This document shows positions 47,161-57,178 of a stretch of DNA of 64,000 nt, one piece after another. Origin of the DNA: Nocardia sp. BMG111209 (GTDB lineage Bacteria; Actinomycetota; Actinomycetes; Mycobacteriales; Mycobacteriaceae); NCBI RefSeq assembly GCF_000381925.1, contig NZ_KB907309.1, forward strand, positions 744,001 through 808,000, read 5' to 3'. Numbering within the stretch: the first letter of the stretch is position 1; each line of letters starts with the position of its first letter. The position numbers were made by a program, and so were the translations under genes. The notes under the pieces were generated by a model. It had not been told where the DNA came from. It searched no databases and saw only the letters and a list, made by a program, of their open reading frames with translations.

Positions 47161-50100
47161 TCATTCCACTACTCGCGTATTGCCCCACAGCGGCTGGGTG
47201 TCGCCGGGCCCGGCCAGGCGGCCGGTCTCGAAGGCCTCCGACAGCGTACGCAGTCGCAGGTGCACGCCGTCGATCAGTTCGGCGAACACCGTACGCCGGC
47301 CCGTGGCGTCGGCGACCTCCAGATCGGCGGGGTCCAGCCGGCTCAGCATCCGCTGCGCCTCGGCGAGCAACCGTTGCGGCCGTGAGGATCCCGACGCACC
47401 CGGCAGCGCCTGCAGGTCGGTTTCCAGGCGCTCCAGCTGATGCGCCAGCGAACGCGGATTCGCGGCGTCGAACAGCAGCAGGCTCGTCACCGCCGCCACC
47501 CGGATCGAATCCCGGTGCCGCCGACGGTAACTCACCATCGATTCGGTGGCCCGCAAGACCGCCTCGGTGACGATCCGCTGCACCGCGTCCGGATAGGTCT
47601 GGGTGAACGCCGCCGCCAGCAGGGCGGTCAACGCGAGCCCGCGTTCGATCCGCTTCCCGATATCGGCGACGTACCAGCCGGTATCGCGCACCATGGACTC
47701 CGCTTCAATCCCGGACAGGGCGAGCAGCGCGGCCAGCACCGCGGCGTGCAACTCCGCCAGCGCCGCTTCCTGATCGCGCGCACCGGCGCGATACTCCGCC
47801 ATCGCCCGATCCATCGCGCTCGACACCATCCAGGTGTCGGGCGACAGCTGATCGCGCACCGCCCGCGCATCCGCCCCGAGATGTTCGATGGCGTAGGCCA
47901 GCGATCCCGGCAGCTCCCGATCCGCGGTCACCCGCGCCAGATAGCCGTACCCGGCCGCGGAGGCGCCGACCACCGACGGCCGCCACGGTGGATTACCTTT
48001 CTCCGCAACGGATTCCGTTCGCTCACGGTCACCGGCGGATCGGCCGTCCACCGGAGTGCCCGTCCCGCCGATCTCATGGTCGTGCGGCTGGGATCCGGCA
48101 GCGTCGTCATCGCCGTCCGGGACATCCGCCGGGGATCCGGCGAAGCCGGCCTCGGCGCCGAGGCGACCGGACGATGCCGCTACCGGCGGCTCGATGTCGC
48201 GCGGGCCGCCACCGGGTGGGGCCGACTCGGCTGCTGCCGGGTCCGGAGACCGGTCGAGGCGCGGTGTCACCGGCCCGGCCGTCGAATCGGCCTCGCTCGA
48301 CGTCGACAGCGGATCATGTTGTCCGGCAGCCGAATCGGATCGCGGCGGCGTCGGCGGGTATGGTTCCGGACCGGGTGGCGCATCCGCGCCCTGCATCGAT
48401 GCCTGCTGGGAGGCGGGCGGCGGTGGGAGGAGGCGATCCGACCAGGCGATCGGATCGGCCGGGACCGCGTCCGCCGCCACCGGGCCGACCGGGAATTCCG
48501 ACTCGGGATTCGAATGTTTCTGCGCCGCAGTCGCTTCCGGTGAGCGGCGGGCGGCGCGACCGGCGGAGTGCTGCGTGGTGGCCGCGGTGCGCCAGTGCTC
48601 CGCCGCCCGTGACTGTTGTTGTGGCGGCGGTAGTTCGAGTTCGTCCGCCGCGGGCAGGAGCGACCGGTCCGGCGCGGGAGACTGGTCCCGCTCCGGATCG
48701 GCGGCGGCCTCGGCGCGCGGATCCGGTTGCGGCAGTGTGACGGTCGCGACCGGGGCGGGGGCGCCGGTCACCCGGGACAGTGCCGCCATCAGGACCGGCA
48801 CCGCGTCGCCGCCCTCCAGCCAGGGGCGGTAACGGAAATCCTGGTACTGCCGGTGGATCGCGATGAGCAGGCGGACCGTCGCCTGAGCGCGCTCGGTGTA
48901 CCGGCCCATCCAGAACAGATTCTCCAGTACGCGCGGGGAACTGATCGTCTCCAGAATCGGGACGGCCGAACGCACCCGCTCCTCGTGCACCGGTTCGGCG
49001 GCGGCCGCCGCGGCGGCCGCGACCGGCGCCGCGCGCACCCAGACATCCTTCGCCGCCACCTCGAGCACCGAGCGCTGCGGCTGGGTGCGCTGATGTAGTT
49101 GTCCGAGCCCGCCGGGCAGCACCCGATATCCCCCGCGGCCGGCCATCGAGAACAACCGCACGCCGACCGGGGCGGCGGTGAGTGCGCCGTCGACGACCGC
49201 CGGGGCGACCGAGAACTCCGGCGGCTCCTGCCCCACCCACTGCCAGCCCTGCGCCTCGATCCGGGCGGCCAGCTCCGCGCGCTGCGCCGCCGACAGGGCC
49301 GGGCCGGCATGGGTGGCGCCGTCCACGGCGGATCGAATGATCAAGCGGTCCAGATGTTTCAGCAGATGATCGCGTTCGGCGGCGTTACCGCCCCAGTACG
49401 ACGGCGCGCCGGGCAGCAACAGCTCCTCCCCGAGCAGTTCGCGGGCCAGCCGCGGCAGCAGCGCCGCCAGCGCCGGGCTCTCCAGCAGGCCGCTACCGAG
49501 CGTGTTGACCATCGTCACCGCGCCGCGCCGCAGCACCTCCACCAGCCCGACCACCCCCAGCCGCGAATCCGGCCGCAGGTCCAGCGGATCCGCGAATTCG
49601 GCGTCGACGCGCCGCAGGACCACATCGACCCGGTGCAGGGTGCCCAGCGACCGCATCCACAACATGCCGTCGCGAACCACCAGATCCTCGCTCTCCACCA
49701 GTGGAAAGCCGAGTACCGAGGCCAGATATGCCTGGTCGAAGGCCGTTTCGGAGTGCGCACCGGGACTCAGCACCACCACGGTGGGATCGTCGGCGGCGGC
49801 CGGTGCGGCCTCGATGAGCAGCAATCGCATCGCGCGCGCGAAGGGTGTGAGCGGCCGCGGACTGGAATGTTCGAACGCCTCGGGGACGGCCGCGGACACC
49901 ACCCGCCGGTCGGCCAGCACGTATCCGGCCCCGGACGGCGCCTGCGCCCAATCGGTCAGCACCCGGAACTCACCGTCGCCCCAGCGGCTGATATCGCTCG
50001 CGTGCAGGAACAGCTGATGCCGGCCCGGCAGCGTGATCCCGTGTGCCGCACGGATATAGCCGGTACTGCCGAATACGATCTCCGGCGGCAGGACACCGTC

Positions 50101-50718
50101 GGCCAGCAGCCGCCGCGGCCCGTAGACATCGGCCAGCACCGCATCCAGCACCCGGGACCGTTGCGCCAGACCGGCTTCCAGCCGGGCCCAGTCGTCGGCG
50201 GAGACCAGCAACGGAATCGGATCCAGCCGCCACGGCACCGGCGCCGCCGGACCCGGTCCGGACGCCGTATCCCCTTCTGCCGCAACGGTTTCAGATCCAG
50301 CTGCGGTTGCGGTATCCGATCCCGATGCGGGCGTCACCCCCGGGGCCGGCCCGTCCGCAGCGGTTCCGGAACCCGCCGCGGTTGCCGTGTCCGGCGCAGG
50401 GGCGGTCGGCCCGGACCACTGCTCACCGGCCCCGACCTCGGTGTAGGTGATGCCGTCGTCCTCGACCAGCCGGCGCACGCGCCGGTCCAGCCGGGCCAGC
50501 CCGTCCGGGCCCTGGTCGATGAAATCGGCGGACAGTTCCGACCAGATCGGACGTACCCGGCCGTCGCTACCGACCAGTTCGTCGTAATAGCGGTCGACGG
50601 GCTCGCCACACGCGTCATAGGAGGCGGTCTCGGCGGCCGCGGCCCGGTAGCGGGCGAATTCGGCCACCACCGCGCGCGCCGCCTCACGACCGCGAGTGTC
50701 TCGATCCTGCCCTGCCAT
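47161..50718 (-). CDS. Circularly permuted ATP-grasp type 2 fused to alpha-E domain
   Basis: A 1185-aa fusion. Residues about 1-590 are the circularly permuted ATP-grasp amidoligase ('WRLDPIPLLVSADDWARLEAGLAQRSRVLDAVL', 'LPGRHQLFLHASDI', 'VVVLSPGAHSETAFDQAYLA', 'TMVNTLGSGLLESPALAALLP', quoted in pieces). It carries a low-complexity Ala/Gly/Thr insert near residues 95-165. The alpha-E domain starts at 'ILETISSPRVLENLFWMGRYTERAQ' and is itself interrupted by a ~250-residue disordered Pro/Ser/Asp insert before it resumes at 'LARVTADRELPGSLAYAIEHLG'. In most genomes these are two genes. Predicted to form peptide (amide) bonds. Confidence 0.87.
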   Translation of the reverse strand: MAGQDRDTRGREAARAVVAEFARYRAAAAETASYDACGEPVDRYYDELVGSDGRVRPIWSELSADFIDQGPDGLARLDRRVRRLVEDDGITYTEVGAGEQWSGPTAPAPDTATAAGSGTAADGPAPGVTPASGSDTATAAGSETVAAEGDTASGPGPAAPVPWRLDPIPLLVSADDWARLEAGLAQRSRVLDAVLADVYGPRRLLADGVLPPEIVFGSTGYIRAAHGITLPGRHQLFLHASDISRWGDGEFRVLTDWAQAPSGAGYVLADRRVVSAAVPEAFEHSSPRPLTPFARAMRLLLIEAAPAAADDPTVVVLSPGAHSETAFDQAYLASVLGFPLVESEDLVVRDGMLWMRSLGTLHRVDVVLRRVDAEFADPLDLRPDSRLGVVGLVEVLRRGAVTMVNTLGSGLLESPALAALLPRLARELLGEELLLPGAPSYWGGNAAERDHLLKHLDRLIIRSAVDGATHAGPALSAAQRAELAARIEAQGWQWVGQEPPEFSVAPAVVDGALTAAPVGVRLFSMAGRGGYRVLPGGLGQLHQRTQPQRSVLEVAAKDVWVRAAPVAAAAAAAAEPVHEERVRSAVPILETISSPRVLENLFWMGRYTERAQATVRLLIAIHRQYQDFRYRPWLEGGDAVPVLMAALSRVTGAPAPVATVTLPQPDPRAEAAADPERDQSPAPDRSLLPAADELELPPPQQQSRAAEHWRTAATTQHSAGRAARRSPEATAAQKHSNPESEFPVGPVAADAVPADPIAWSDRLLPPPPASQQASMQGADAPPGPEPYPPTPPRSDSAAGQHDPLSTSSEADSTAGPVTPRLDRSPDPAAAESAPPGGGPRDIEPPVAASSGRLGAEAGFAGSPADVPDGDDDAAGSQPHDHEIGGTGTPVDGRSAGDRERTESVAEKGNPPWRPSVVGASAAGYGYLARVTADRELPGSLAYAIEHLGADARAVRDQLSPDTWMVSSAMDRAMAEYRAGARDQEAALAELHAAVLAALLALSGIEAESMVRDTGWYVADIGKRIERGLALTALLAAAFTQTYPDAVQRIVTEAVLRATESMVSYRRRHRDSIRVAAVTSLLLFDAANPRSLAHQLERLETDLQALPGASGSSRPQRLLAEAQRMLSRLDPADLEVADATGRRTVFAELIDGVHLRLRTLSEAFETGRLAGPGDTQPLWGNTRVVE

Positions 50719-50748
50719 CGCGGCGGCCCTCACTTCTCACAGGCATAC

Positions 50749-53700
50749 CTATCGGCCGCCGGTCACGCCCCACACGGTTCGTGCGCGACGCAGATCGAGA
50801 ATGCCCGGAGCCCCGACATCGACCGACTGTACCGCTATTTTCGCACGCAGATCGGCCGGGTCGCGGCGACCCGGCGTATGCCCGATCGGTTCGAAGCGGC
50901 GATTGCGCCGCGACTGCGCCGCGACGGCGTTCACCGGCGGGGTTTCGTAGGACATCCCGCCCGGATGCGCGACATGGTAGGTACAGCCACCCAGCGACAC
51001 ACCGGTTCCCCGCTCGACGAGGTCGAAGACCAGCGGCACGTCGACGGTGATCGACGGATGCAGCGCGTTCGGCGGCTGCCACGCTCGGTACCGCACCCCG
51101 GCCACCTGTACGTCGGCCTTGTCGGTGGCCAGCAGTGGCACCGGAAAACCGTTGCAGGTCAACAGATATCGGTCGCGGTCGGCGCCGGCCAGCCGGACCT
51201 GCAACCGCTCCACCGAGGAATCCACGTAGCGGGCGGTGCCGGTCGCGACGGTCTGTTCGCCGAGGGTGTGCCACGGCTCGATCGCCGAACGCAGTTCCAG
51301 TTCGATGTTCCCGAGTGCCACCGTGCCGATCCGCGGGAATCGGAACTCCGCGAACGGATCCAGCCAGCTGAGCTCGAAATCGATTCCGTGCGAACGCAGA
51401 TCGGCCACCACCTCGGCGATGTCGGCCAGCACGAAATGCGGCAGCAGATAGCGGCCGTGCAGATTGGCGCCGTGCCGCAGCAGCGGCGCGGTGTACGGCT
51501 CGGTCCAGCAGCGCAGCACCAGGGCCCGCACCAGCAGCGACTGCACCATCGCCATCCGGTCGTGCGGGGGCATCTCGAAGCCGCGCAGTTCCAGCAGGCC
51601 CAGGCGGCCACGCGCGGAGTCCGGGCTGTACAGCTTGTCGATGCAGAATTCCGCGCGGTGGGTGTTGCCGGTCAGATCGGTGAGCAGGTGCCGCAGTGCG
51701 CGATCCACCTCCCAGGGCGCGGAAAATACCGCGTCCGAACCGGTTCCGCCGCCGGGCTGCTTGCGCGCGGCCAGCCGGGCGATCTCGGCGAAGGCGATCT
51801 CGAGTTCGTAGAGCGCCTCCGGCCGGCCCTCGTCGACCCGCGGGGCCTGGGAGGTGGGCCCGATGAAACGACCGGAGAACAGATACGACAGCGCCGGATG
51901 CCGTTGCCAGAGCCGCAACATCGAGACCAGCAGGTCCGGGCGGCGCAGCAGCGGCGAACGGTCCGGGCTCGCTCCACCGAGCGTGAGGTGGTTACCGCCG
52001 CCGGTGCCGGAGTGGGTGCCGTCGATATCGAAGGTCTCGGTGCCCAGCCGGGCGAGCCGGGCCTGTTCGTAGAGCGTCTCCAGCAATCGCGCCTGTTCGG
52101 CGAAGGAGGACGTGGGCTGCACGTTCACCTCGATCACGCCGGGATCGGGTGTCACCGAGAAGGTGCGCAGGCGCGGATCCGGCGGCGGCGCATAGCCTTC
52201 CAGCACCACCGGCTGGTTCAGCGCGACGGCCGCGGCCTCGACCCGGCCGACCACCTCCAGGAAATCCTCGAAACTGTTCAGCGGCGGCAGGAAGACGAAC
52301 AACCGGCCGTCGCGTACCTCGGCGACCAGCGCGGTGGTCGGAACCCAGTCGGCGGCCTCGACGACGGCCGCAGGTTCGGCGCGCGGCAATCCGATCGGGC
52401 CCGGCACGATCGGATCCCGCTCCCACTGCGGCGGGGCCGGATACCAGGAGACGGCATCCAGCGGCAGCCGCAGGCCCGCCGGGGAATCGCCGTCCGCCAG
52501 CACGATCCGGCCCCGGCGGAACCGCCAGTCGGCACTGCCCCAGCCGCCGTCGTCGGCACGGCGGTACAGCGGCAACACGTACGAGGTAGCCGACGTGACC
52601 GACCGGTCCGCCCGTGCCAGCAACTCGCTCCGAGCCTGCGCCGAATCCTCCTCCGGGGCAAGGTCTTCCGAGACCGGCTCGCCGACCGGGGTACGCAGTA
52701 CCGTCGCCAGCCGCAACAGCGGATCCTCGTACGCGGGCCGGACCTGAGATTCCGGAAGTCCGAGCGCCACCGCCACATCGGCGATCAGCGCCTGGGCGGC
52801 ATCCGGCTTCGCCTGCCACAGATGACCGTTCGTGTCGGCCGCCGGCGCCGATCCACCGGACCGGCCCGCCGCCGGCTCCACCGCGGAATTCGTCTGCTGG
52901 TGTACCGCGGCGCCGGTCTCGTGGTCGACGCGCCGCAGATCGGGGGTGGACCACGGGTCGGCGAGCAGATCCTGGCGGGTCCACACCGGCTCCCCGTCGG
53001 AACGCCAGGCGACCGCGATCTCCCAGCGCGGCAACGGCTCTCCCGGATACCACTTGCCCTGCCGATACTGCACGAGCCCGGTCGGCGCGTAGATGCGGCG
53101 CATCCGGGCGGCCAGATCGACCGCCCGCAGCCGCTTCTCCGGTCCGTCGGCCGCGGTGGTCCACTGCTCGCTGGTCTGATCGTCGACGGAGACGAAGGTC
53201 GGCTCGCCGCCGATGGTCAGGCCGATGTCCGCGGAGCGCTCGTCCACCACGGCGCCCAGCGCGGTGATCCGCTGCCACTCGGTATCGGTGTACGGCAACG
53301 TGACTCGCGGATCCTCGTGGATCCGGCGGACCGTATTGGTGAATTCGAGGGTGGCCTCGCACCGGTCGGTGGCGCCGGTGATCGGCGCCGACGAACTGGG
53401 CTGCGGGGTGGCCGCCAGCGGGATGTGCCCCTCACCGGCGAACAGGCCGGAGGTCGGGTCCATGCCGACCCAGCCCGCGCCGGGCAGGAACACCTCGGTC
53501 CAGGCGTGCAGATCCGTGAAATCCGCCACCGGGCCGGACGGCCCGTCCAGCGAGGGCGCGTCCTGGGACAGTTGCACCAGGTAGCCGGAGACGAACCGCG
53601 CCGCCAGCCCCAGCTCACGCAGGATCGATACCAGCAGCCAGGCCGAGTCGCGGCAGGACCCCAGCGCGGCCCGCAGCGTGAAATCCGGGGTCTGCACACC

Positions 53701-54228
53701 GGGTTCCATCCGGACCGTGTAGTCGACGTCGTCGCGCAGCATCCGGTTCAGCTCGACCAGGAAGTCGATCGTGCGCGGCCGGTCGGCGGCCGACGGCAGC
53801 GCGTGCCGGCGCACCCAGTCGCGCACCAGCGGTCCCGGGCCGGACTCGGTGTCCGGATCCTCGTCGACCGGCCGGAGGTACGCCTCCAGATCGGCGGCCT
53901 GTTCCGGAGCGTAGGTGAACGGGTAATGTTCGGCGTCCTCCTCCACGAAGAAGTCGAACGGGTTGATCACGTCCAGGTCGGCGACCAGGCCGACGGTGAT
54001 CTCCAGCTCCCGCGACGGCTCCGGAAAGACCAGGCGCGCAAGGAAATTGCCGAACGCGTCCTGCTGCCAGTTGACGAAGTGCCCGGCCGGGGCGACTCGC
54101 AGCGAATAGGCCTCGATGGTGGTACGGGTGTGCGGTGCGGGCCGCAGCCGTACGACATGCGGATGAATCCGCACGAGGCGATCGAAGGAATAGCGGGTGC
54201 TGTGCTCGAGGGAAACCTTGATCCCCAT
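50749..54228 (-). CDS. Large transglutaminase-DUF2126 protein
   Basis: A 1159-aa protein. N-terminal beta domain and transglutaminase core with Cys in 'LGSCRDSAWLLVSILRELG', His in 'TDLHAWTEVFLPGAGW' and Asp in 'VGMDPTSGL'. The remaining 850 residues are the DUF2126 region, with 'RFRRGRIVLADGDSPAGLRLPL' and 'GTHSGTGGGNHLTLGGASPDRSPLLRRPDLL' (in part), which resembles glutamine-synthetase/ATP-grasp-like amidoligases predicted in such clusters. First gene of the operon, 30 bp before the fused ATP-grasp gene. Start ATG 54228 chosen from the conserved 'MGIKVSLEHSTRYSF'. Confidence 0.88.
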   Translation of the reverse strand: MGIKVSLEHSTRYSFDRLVRIHPHVVRLRPAPHTRTTIEAYSLRVAPAGHFVNWQQDAFGNFLARLVFPEPSRELEITVGLVADLDVINPFDFFVEEDAEHYPFTYAPEQAADLEAYLRPVDEDPDTESGPGPLVRDWVRRHALPSAADRPRTIDFLVELNRMLRDDVDYTVRMEPGVQTPDFTLRAALGSCRDSAWLLVSILRELGLAARFVSGYLVQLSQDAPSLDGPSGPVADFTDLHAWTEVFLPGAGWVGMDPTSGLFAGEGHIPLAATPQPSSSAPITGATDRCEATLEFTNTVRRIHEDPRVTLPYTDTEWQRITALGAVVDERSADIGLTIGGEPTFVSVDDQTSEQWTTAADGPEKRLRAVDLAARMRRIYAPTGLVQYRQGKWYPGEPLPRWEIAVAWRSDGEPVWTRQDLLADPWSTPDLRRVDHETGAAVHQQTNSAVEPAAGRSGGSAPAADTNGHLWQAKPDAAQALIADVAVALGLPESQVRPAYEDPLLRLATVLRTPVGEPVSEDLAPEEDSAQARSELLARADRSVTSATSYVLPLYRRADDGGWGSADWRFRRGRIVLADGDSPAGLRLPLDAVSWYPAPPQWERDPIVPGPIGLPRAEPAAVVEAADWVPTTALVAEVRDGRLFVFLPPLNSFEDFLEVVGRVEAAAVALNQPVVLEGYAPPPDPRLRTFSVTPDPGVIEVNVQPTSSFAEQARLLETLYEQARLARLGTETFDIDGTHSGTGGGNHLTLGGASPDRSPLLRRPDLLVSMLRLWQRHPALSYLFSGRFIGPTSQAPRVDEGRPEALYELEIAFAEIARLAARKQPGGGTGSDAVFSAPWEVDRALRHLLTDLTGNTHRAEFCIDKLYSPDSARGRLGLLELRGFEMPPHDRMAMVQSLLVRALVLRCWTEPYTAPLLRHGANLHGRYLLPHFVLADIAEVVADLRSHGIDFELSWLDPFAEFRFPRIGTVALGNIELELRSAIEPWHTLGEQTVATGTARYVDSSVERLQVRLAGADRDRYLLTCNGFPVPLLATDKADVQVAGVRYRAWQPPNALHPSITVDVPLVFDLVERGTGVSLGGCTYHVAHPGGMSYETPPVNAVAAQSRRNRRFEPIGHTPGRRDPADLRAKIAVQSVDVGAPGILDLRRARTVWGVTGGR

Positions 54229-54288
54229 ACCCAAGTTCACCACACCTGGCACGAACGTGCCGGACTAGCGACCGCGTAGCCTGACCGG

Positions 54289-54933
54289 GTGAGCTACGAC
54301 CACGTCCTGCTGCCCTCCGGCGCCGCCGTGACGCCCGCCGAGGTCGACGCCTACCTGTCCGCTCAGCAGGGCCGGCCCGAGGCCGAGCCGGTCGCGGCGA
54401 TCGCCGCGGAACTGAACCGCCGCAACGCGGCACGGCCCGAGGCGGATTCCTTCCTCGCCGACGGCCCGGTCGGCGGCGCGGACACCGGCGCCACACTGTT
54501 CGTGTCGAGCGCGTACGACGCCGTCGGACATCTGCGCGCACTGCTGTTCGAGCTGGCCACCCCGCGTGACTACGCCGTCTACGATCCGCAGCTGACCTGG
54601 CTGATCGATCCGGACGGGCATGTCCCGGTGACCGTCACGCACGGCGGCGCGGGCGATTTCCCGTATCTGACCCGCGCGCTGATCGACCAGTGGATCCCGT
54701 CGTTGCCGGATCCGAATCCGTACCTGATCGTGGAGCGCGAACCGCAGAACTACATCCAGACGCTGCGCGAGGAATCCGGGCGCTACACGCTGGAATTCCG
54801 CGACGGCTCGCCCGATCGGCATTTCGGCACCCAGCTCGACGATGCCCAGCAGGTCGCCGATCTCATCTGGGAGTGGACGACCGGCGACCGTTCCGGGCTG
54901 GACGCCCTGGAATGGCGGCCGGTCGACCTCTGA
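54289..54933 (+). CDS. Hypothetical protein
   Basis: A 214-aa soluble acidic protein (GTG start, leaderless: TAGCCT at 54277-54282 is 7 bp before it). The N-terminus 'YDHVLLPSGAAVTPAEVDAYL' and the C-terminus 'EFRDGSPDRHFGTQLDDAQQ' then 'IWEWTTGDRSGLDALEW' do not match a family I can name. No signal peptide or membrane segment. It is divergent from the transglutaminase/ATP-grasp operon, so a link with it is possible. Convergent with recR, with the stops abutting. Confidence 0.65.
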   Translation: MSYDHVLLPSGAAVTPAEVDAYLSAQQGRPEAEPVAAIAAELNRRNAARPEADSFLADGPVGGADTGATLFVSSAYDAVGHLRALLFELATPRDYAVYDPQLTWLIDPDGHVPVTVTHGGAGDFPYLTRALIDQWIPSLPDPNPYLIVEREPQNYIQTLREESGRYTLEFRDGSPDRHFGTQLDDAQQVADLIWEWTTGDRSGLDALEWRPVDL

Positions 54934-55542
54934 TCAGAGGGTGCGGCGGCCGGACAGCGCCCGGCCGAGGGTGAGTTCGTCGGCGAACTCCAGGTCGCCG
55001 CCCATCGGCAGCCCGGAGGCCAGGCGCGTGACCGACAGACCCGGGAAGTCGCGCAACATGCGGACCAGATAGGTGGCCGTGGCCTCGCCCTCGGTATTGG
55101 GATCGGTGGCGATGATCACCTCGGTGACGTCGACCCCGTCCTCCTGATTCCCGATGCGGGCCAGCAGTTCCCGGATCCGTAGCTGATCCGGGCCCACACC
55201 GGACAACGGGTCGAGCGCGCCGCCGAGCACGTGGTAGCGACCACGGAACTCGCGGGTGCGCTCGATGGCCTGGACATCCTTCGGCTCCTCGACCACACAG
55301 ATCATGGTGCGGTCGCGGCGTGGGTCGGCACAGATGCGGCACAGTTCACCGTCGGAGACCGTGCCGCACACCGCGCAGAACCGCACGCCGTCGCGCACCT
55401 TCTGCAAGGCGGCCTGCAACCGGTCGATCTCCGGCGGCTCGACCGACAGCAGATGAAAGGCGATGCGCTGCGCGCTCTTCGGACCGACGCCGGGCAGTTT
55501 GCCCAATTCGTCGATCAGATCCTGAACCGGCCCCTCGTACAC
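54934..55542 (-). CDS. recR: Recombination protein RecR
   Basis: A 202-aa DNA-repair protein. HhH segment '[24 protein letters not shown]' (two parts), zinc finger Cys56, Cys59, Cys68, Cys71, and Toprim motif '[13 protein letters not shown]'. With RecO and RecF it loads RecA at gaps. GTG start 55542 gives the standard length. Follows ybaB by 13 bp, the conserved ybaB-recR pair. Confidence 0.97.
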   Translation of the reverse strand: MYEGPVQDLIDELGKLPGVGPKSAQRIAFHLLSVEPPEIDRLQAALQKVRDGVRFCAVCGTVSDGELCRICADPRRDRTMICVVEEPKDVQAIERTREFRGRYHVLGGALDPLSGVGPDQLRIRELLARIGNQEDGVDVTEVIIATDPNTEGEATATYLVRMLRDFPGLSVTRLASGLPMGGDLEFADELTLGRALSGRRTL

Positions 55543-55555
55543 CCCGCGCCCTGGC

Positions 55556-55882
55556 TCAGCCCGGGAAGCCGGGCAGCTGGCCGCCGCCCGGGTTGCCGGC
55601 CAGCGGGCCGAGCTTCGCCACGGCCATCTCGTGAGCGTTGGCCATCGCGTTGTTGATGGCCTCGGCGACGAGGTCCTGCAAGGTCTCCACATCCTCGGGA
55701 TCGACGACCTTCGGATCGATCAGCAGTTGCTGCACCTCACCGGTCGCCCTGACGCGCACCTTGACCAGGCCGTTGCCGGCCTCGCCCTCCACCTCGGTGG
55801 CCGCGATCTCGGCCTGTGCGGTCATCACCGCCTGTGCCTGTGCCAGCAATGCCTGCATATCGATCTGTCCACCGGGCTGCAC
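55556..55882 (-). CDS. ybaB: YbaB/EbfC family nucleoid-associated protein
   Basis: A 108-aa protein. '[42 protein letters not shown]' (in part) is the YbaB/EbfC core that forms a tweezer-shaped dimer binding DNA. The GTG start 55882 has AGAGGA about 9 nt upstream; an ATG at 'IDMQALL' eight codons later is an alternative. C-terminus is Gly-rich ('[10 protein letters not shown]'). Operon with recR. Confidence 0.93.
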   Translation of the reverse strand: MQPGGQIDMQALLAQAQAVMTAQAEIAATEVEGEAGNGLVKVRVRATGEVQQLLIDPKVVDPEDVETLQDLVAEAINNAMANAHEMAVAKLGPLAGNPGGGQLPGFPG

Positions 55883-55989
55883 CGAACCATGTCCTCTCTG
55901 GCGGGAATCGGGTTCCCCCAGCCTAGTCACGGCCGGGAACGACCGCGCAGCCAGCCGGTATCCGGGACACGTCGGCCCGGCGGCACCGG

Positions 55990-56051
55990 CACTCGACCCG
56001 GCAGCCCCAACACTTCAACCCGGCAGCACGTCCGACACTCAGCCCGGCAGC
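55990..56051. repeat. Three imperfect repeats CACTC.ACCCGGCAGC at the 3' end of the acyl-CoA dehydrogenase gene
   Basis: Units at 55990-56005, 56011-56027 and 56036-56051, each ending CCCGGCAGC. The third includes the stop (56039-56041) of the fadE gene at 56039-57178, so the other two appear to be copies of its 3' end. Confidence 0.7.
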
Positions 56052-57178
56052 GCCTCCGGCACGGTGGTCAGGCCGGCCGAACGCAGTGCGCGGCGCCGGG
56101 CGGCCGCGACGCCGCCGTAGCTCTCCCGGATCGCGGTCAGCCGGGCCGCGAGGTGGGCGACATCCGTCTCGAAGGTCATGCCGATACCGCCGTGCAGCTG
56201 GATGATCTCCTCCGCCGCGGTCCGGGCCATGGTGCCGGCGTAGACGAAGGCGTCGTCGTCGGCCGCCGGATCGACCGTGCCGGTGACCGCGACGGTCGTG
56301 GCCCACAACACATAGGAACGGGCCAGCTCCACCTCGGCGTACAGATCCGCGCAGCGGAAATCCAACGCCTGGAAGGTGTCCAGGCTCACCCCGAACTGCC
56401 GACGGTTCGGCAGATAGGCGACGACCTGCGCCAGTCCGGATTCGGCCAGGCCGATCGCCTCGGCCGCCACGGCCAGCCGGGCCCGGGAGTAGGCCCCGCG
56501 CAGCGCGGTGACCGCCTCGTCGCCGGCGCTGCCGAGGCGGCGCGCGGGCGTACCGGTGAACCGGACCTCGCTGGCATGGGTCCAGTCCGGGCCGCGGCCG
56601 TCGACGCGGACGATGCCGGGCGCATCGGTGTCGACGGCGTACACGCCGGTCCGGCCGTCGGCGCCGACCGCGGTGACCAGCAGCAGCGCCGCCTGCGCGG
56701 CCCGCGGCACCGGCGATTTCACCCCCTCCAGAACCACCGAGCCGTCGGCACTCTCGGTAGCGGTCACCGTCGGGGTGGCGTGCCAGATCCGGCGCGGCTC
56801 GGCATGCGCGACGGCGAAGATCTCCTGCCCGCCGGCCAGCCGTCGCAGCAATCCGGCGCGGGTGTCGCCGGTGTCGAGCTCGGCGATCAGCCAGGACGGC
56901 AGGTACACGCCGTCCAGCAGCGGTTCCACCGCGGCGTGTCTACCCATCGCCGTCATCGCCACGTAGACCTCGCCGAGGCCGGCGCCCATACCGTCGAACT
57001 CCTCCGCGATGGTGAGGCCGGTGAGGCCCATATCGGTCAGCCCGGACCACACCTCGTCGCTGTAGCCGCGGTCCGAGCGCACCGTCTTACCGCGGAAACC
57101 CGGCTGGTAGGAGCGGGCCAGCAGGCCGTCGACGGCCTCGAACAACATCCGCTGGTCGTCGTCGGGCTCGATATTCAT
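56039..57178 (-). CDS. Acyl-CoA dehydrogenase family protein (subunit 2 of a pair)
   Basis: A 379-aa flavin dehydrogenase with the N-terminal helical, middle beta and C-terminal helical domains; 'GVSLDTFQALDFRCADLYAEVELARS' and 'AEEIIQLHGGIGMTFETDVA' mark the C-terminal domain. The 4-bp overlap (ATGA) with the other acyl-CoA dehydrogenase gene suggests an alpha2beta2 enzyme, as in the FadE26/27 and FadE28/29 pairs that desaturate steroid side-chain CoA esters. I could not decide by eye which subunit carries the catalytic base. Substrate unproven. Confidence 0.88.
   Translation of the reverse strand: MNIEPDDDQRMLFEAVDGLLARSYQPGFRGKTVRSDRGYSDEVWSGLTDMGLTGLTIAEEFDGMGAGLGEVYVAMTAMGRHAAVEPLLDGVYLPSWLIAELDTGDTRAGLLRRLAGGQEIFAVAHAEPRRIWHATPTVTATESADGSVVLEGVKSPVPRAAQAALLLVTAVGADGRTGVYAVDTDAPGIVRVDGRGPDWTHASEVRFTGTPARRLGSAGDEAVTALRGAYSRARLAVAAEAIGLAESGLAQVVAYLPNRRQFGVSLDTFQALDFRCADLYAEVELARSYVLWATTVAVTGTVDPAADDDAFVYAGTMARTAAEEIIQLHGGIGMTFETDVAHLAARLTAIRESYGGVAAARRRALRSAGLTTVPEALPG

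Noticed and set aside
49099..54279. A 1726-codon open frame on the plus strand opposite the ATP-grasp and transglutaminase genes
   Set aside because: It is antisense to two long genes with complete motifs, and its translation is Arg/His/Gln-rich with no domain. Long antisense frames are common in high-GC DNA.
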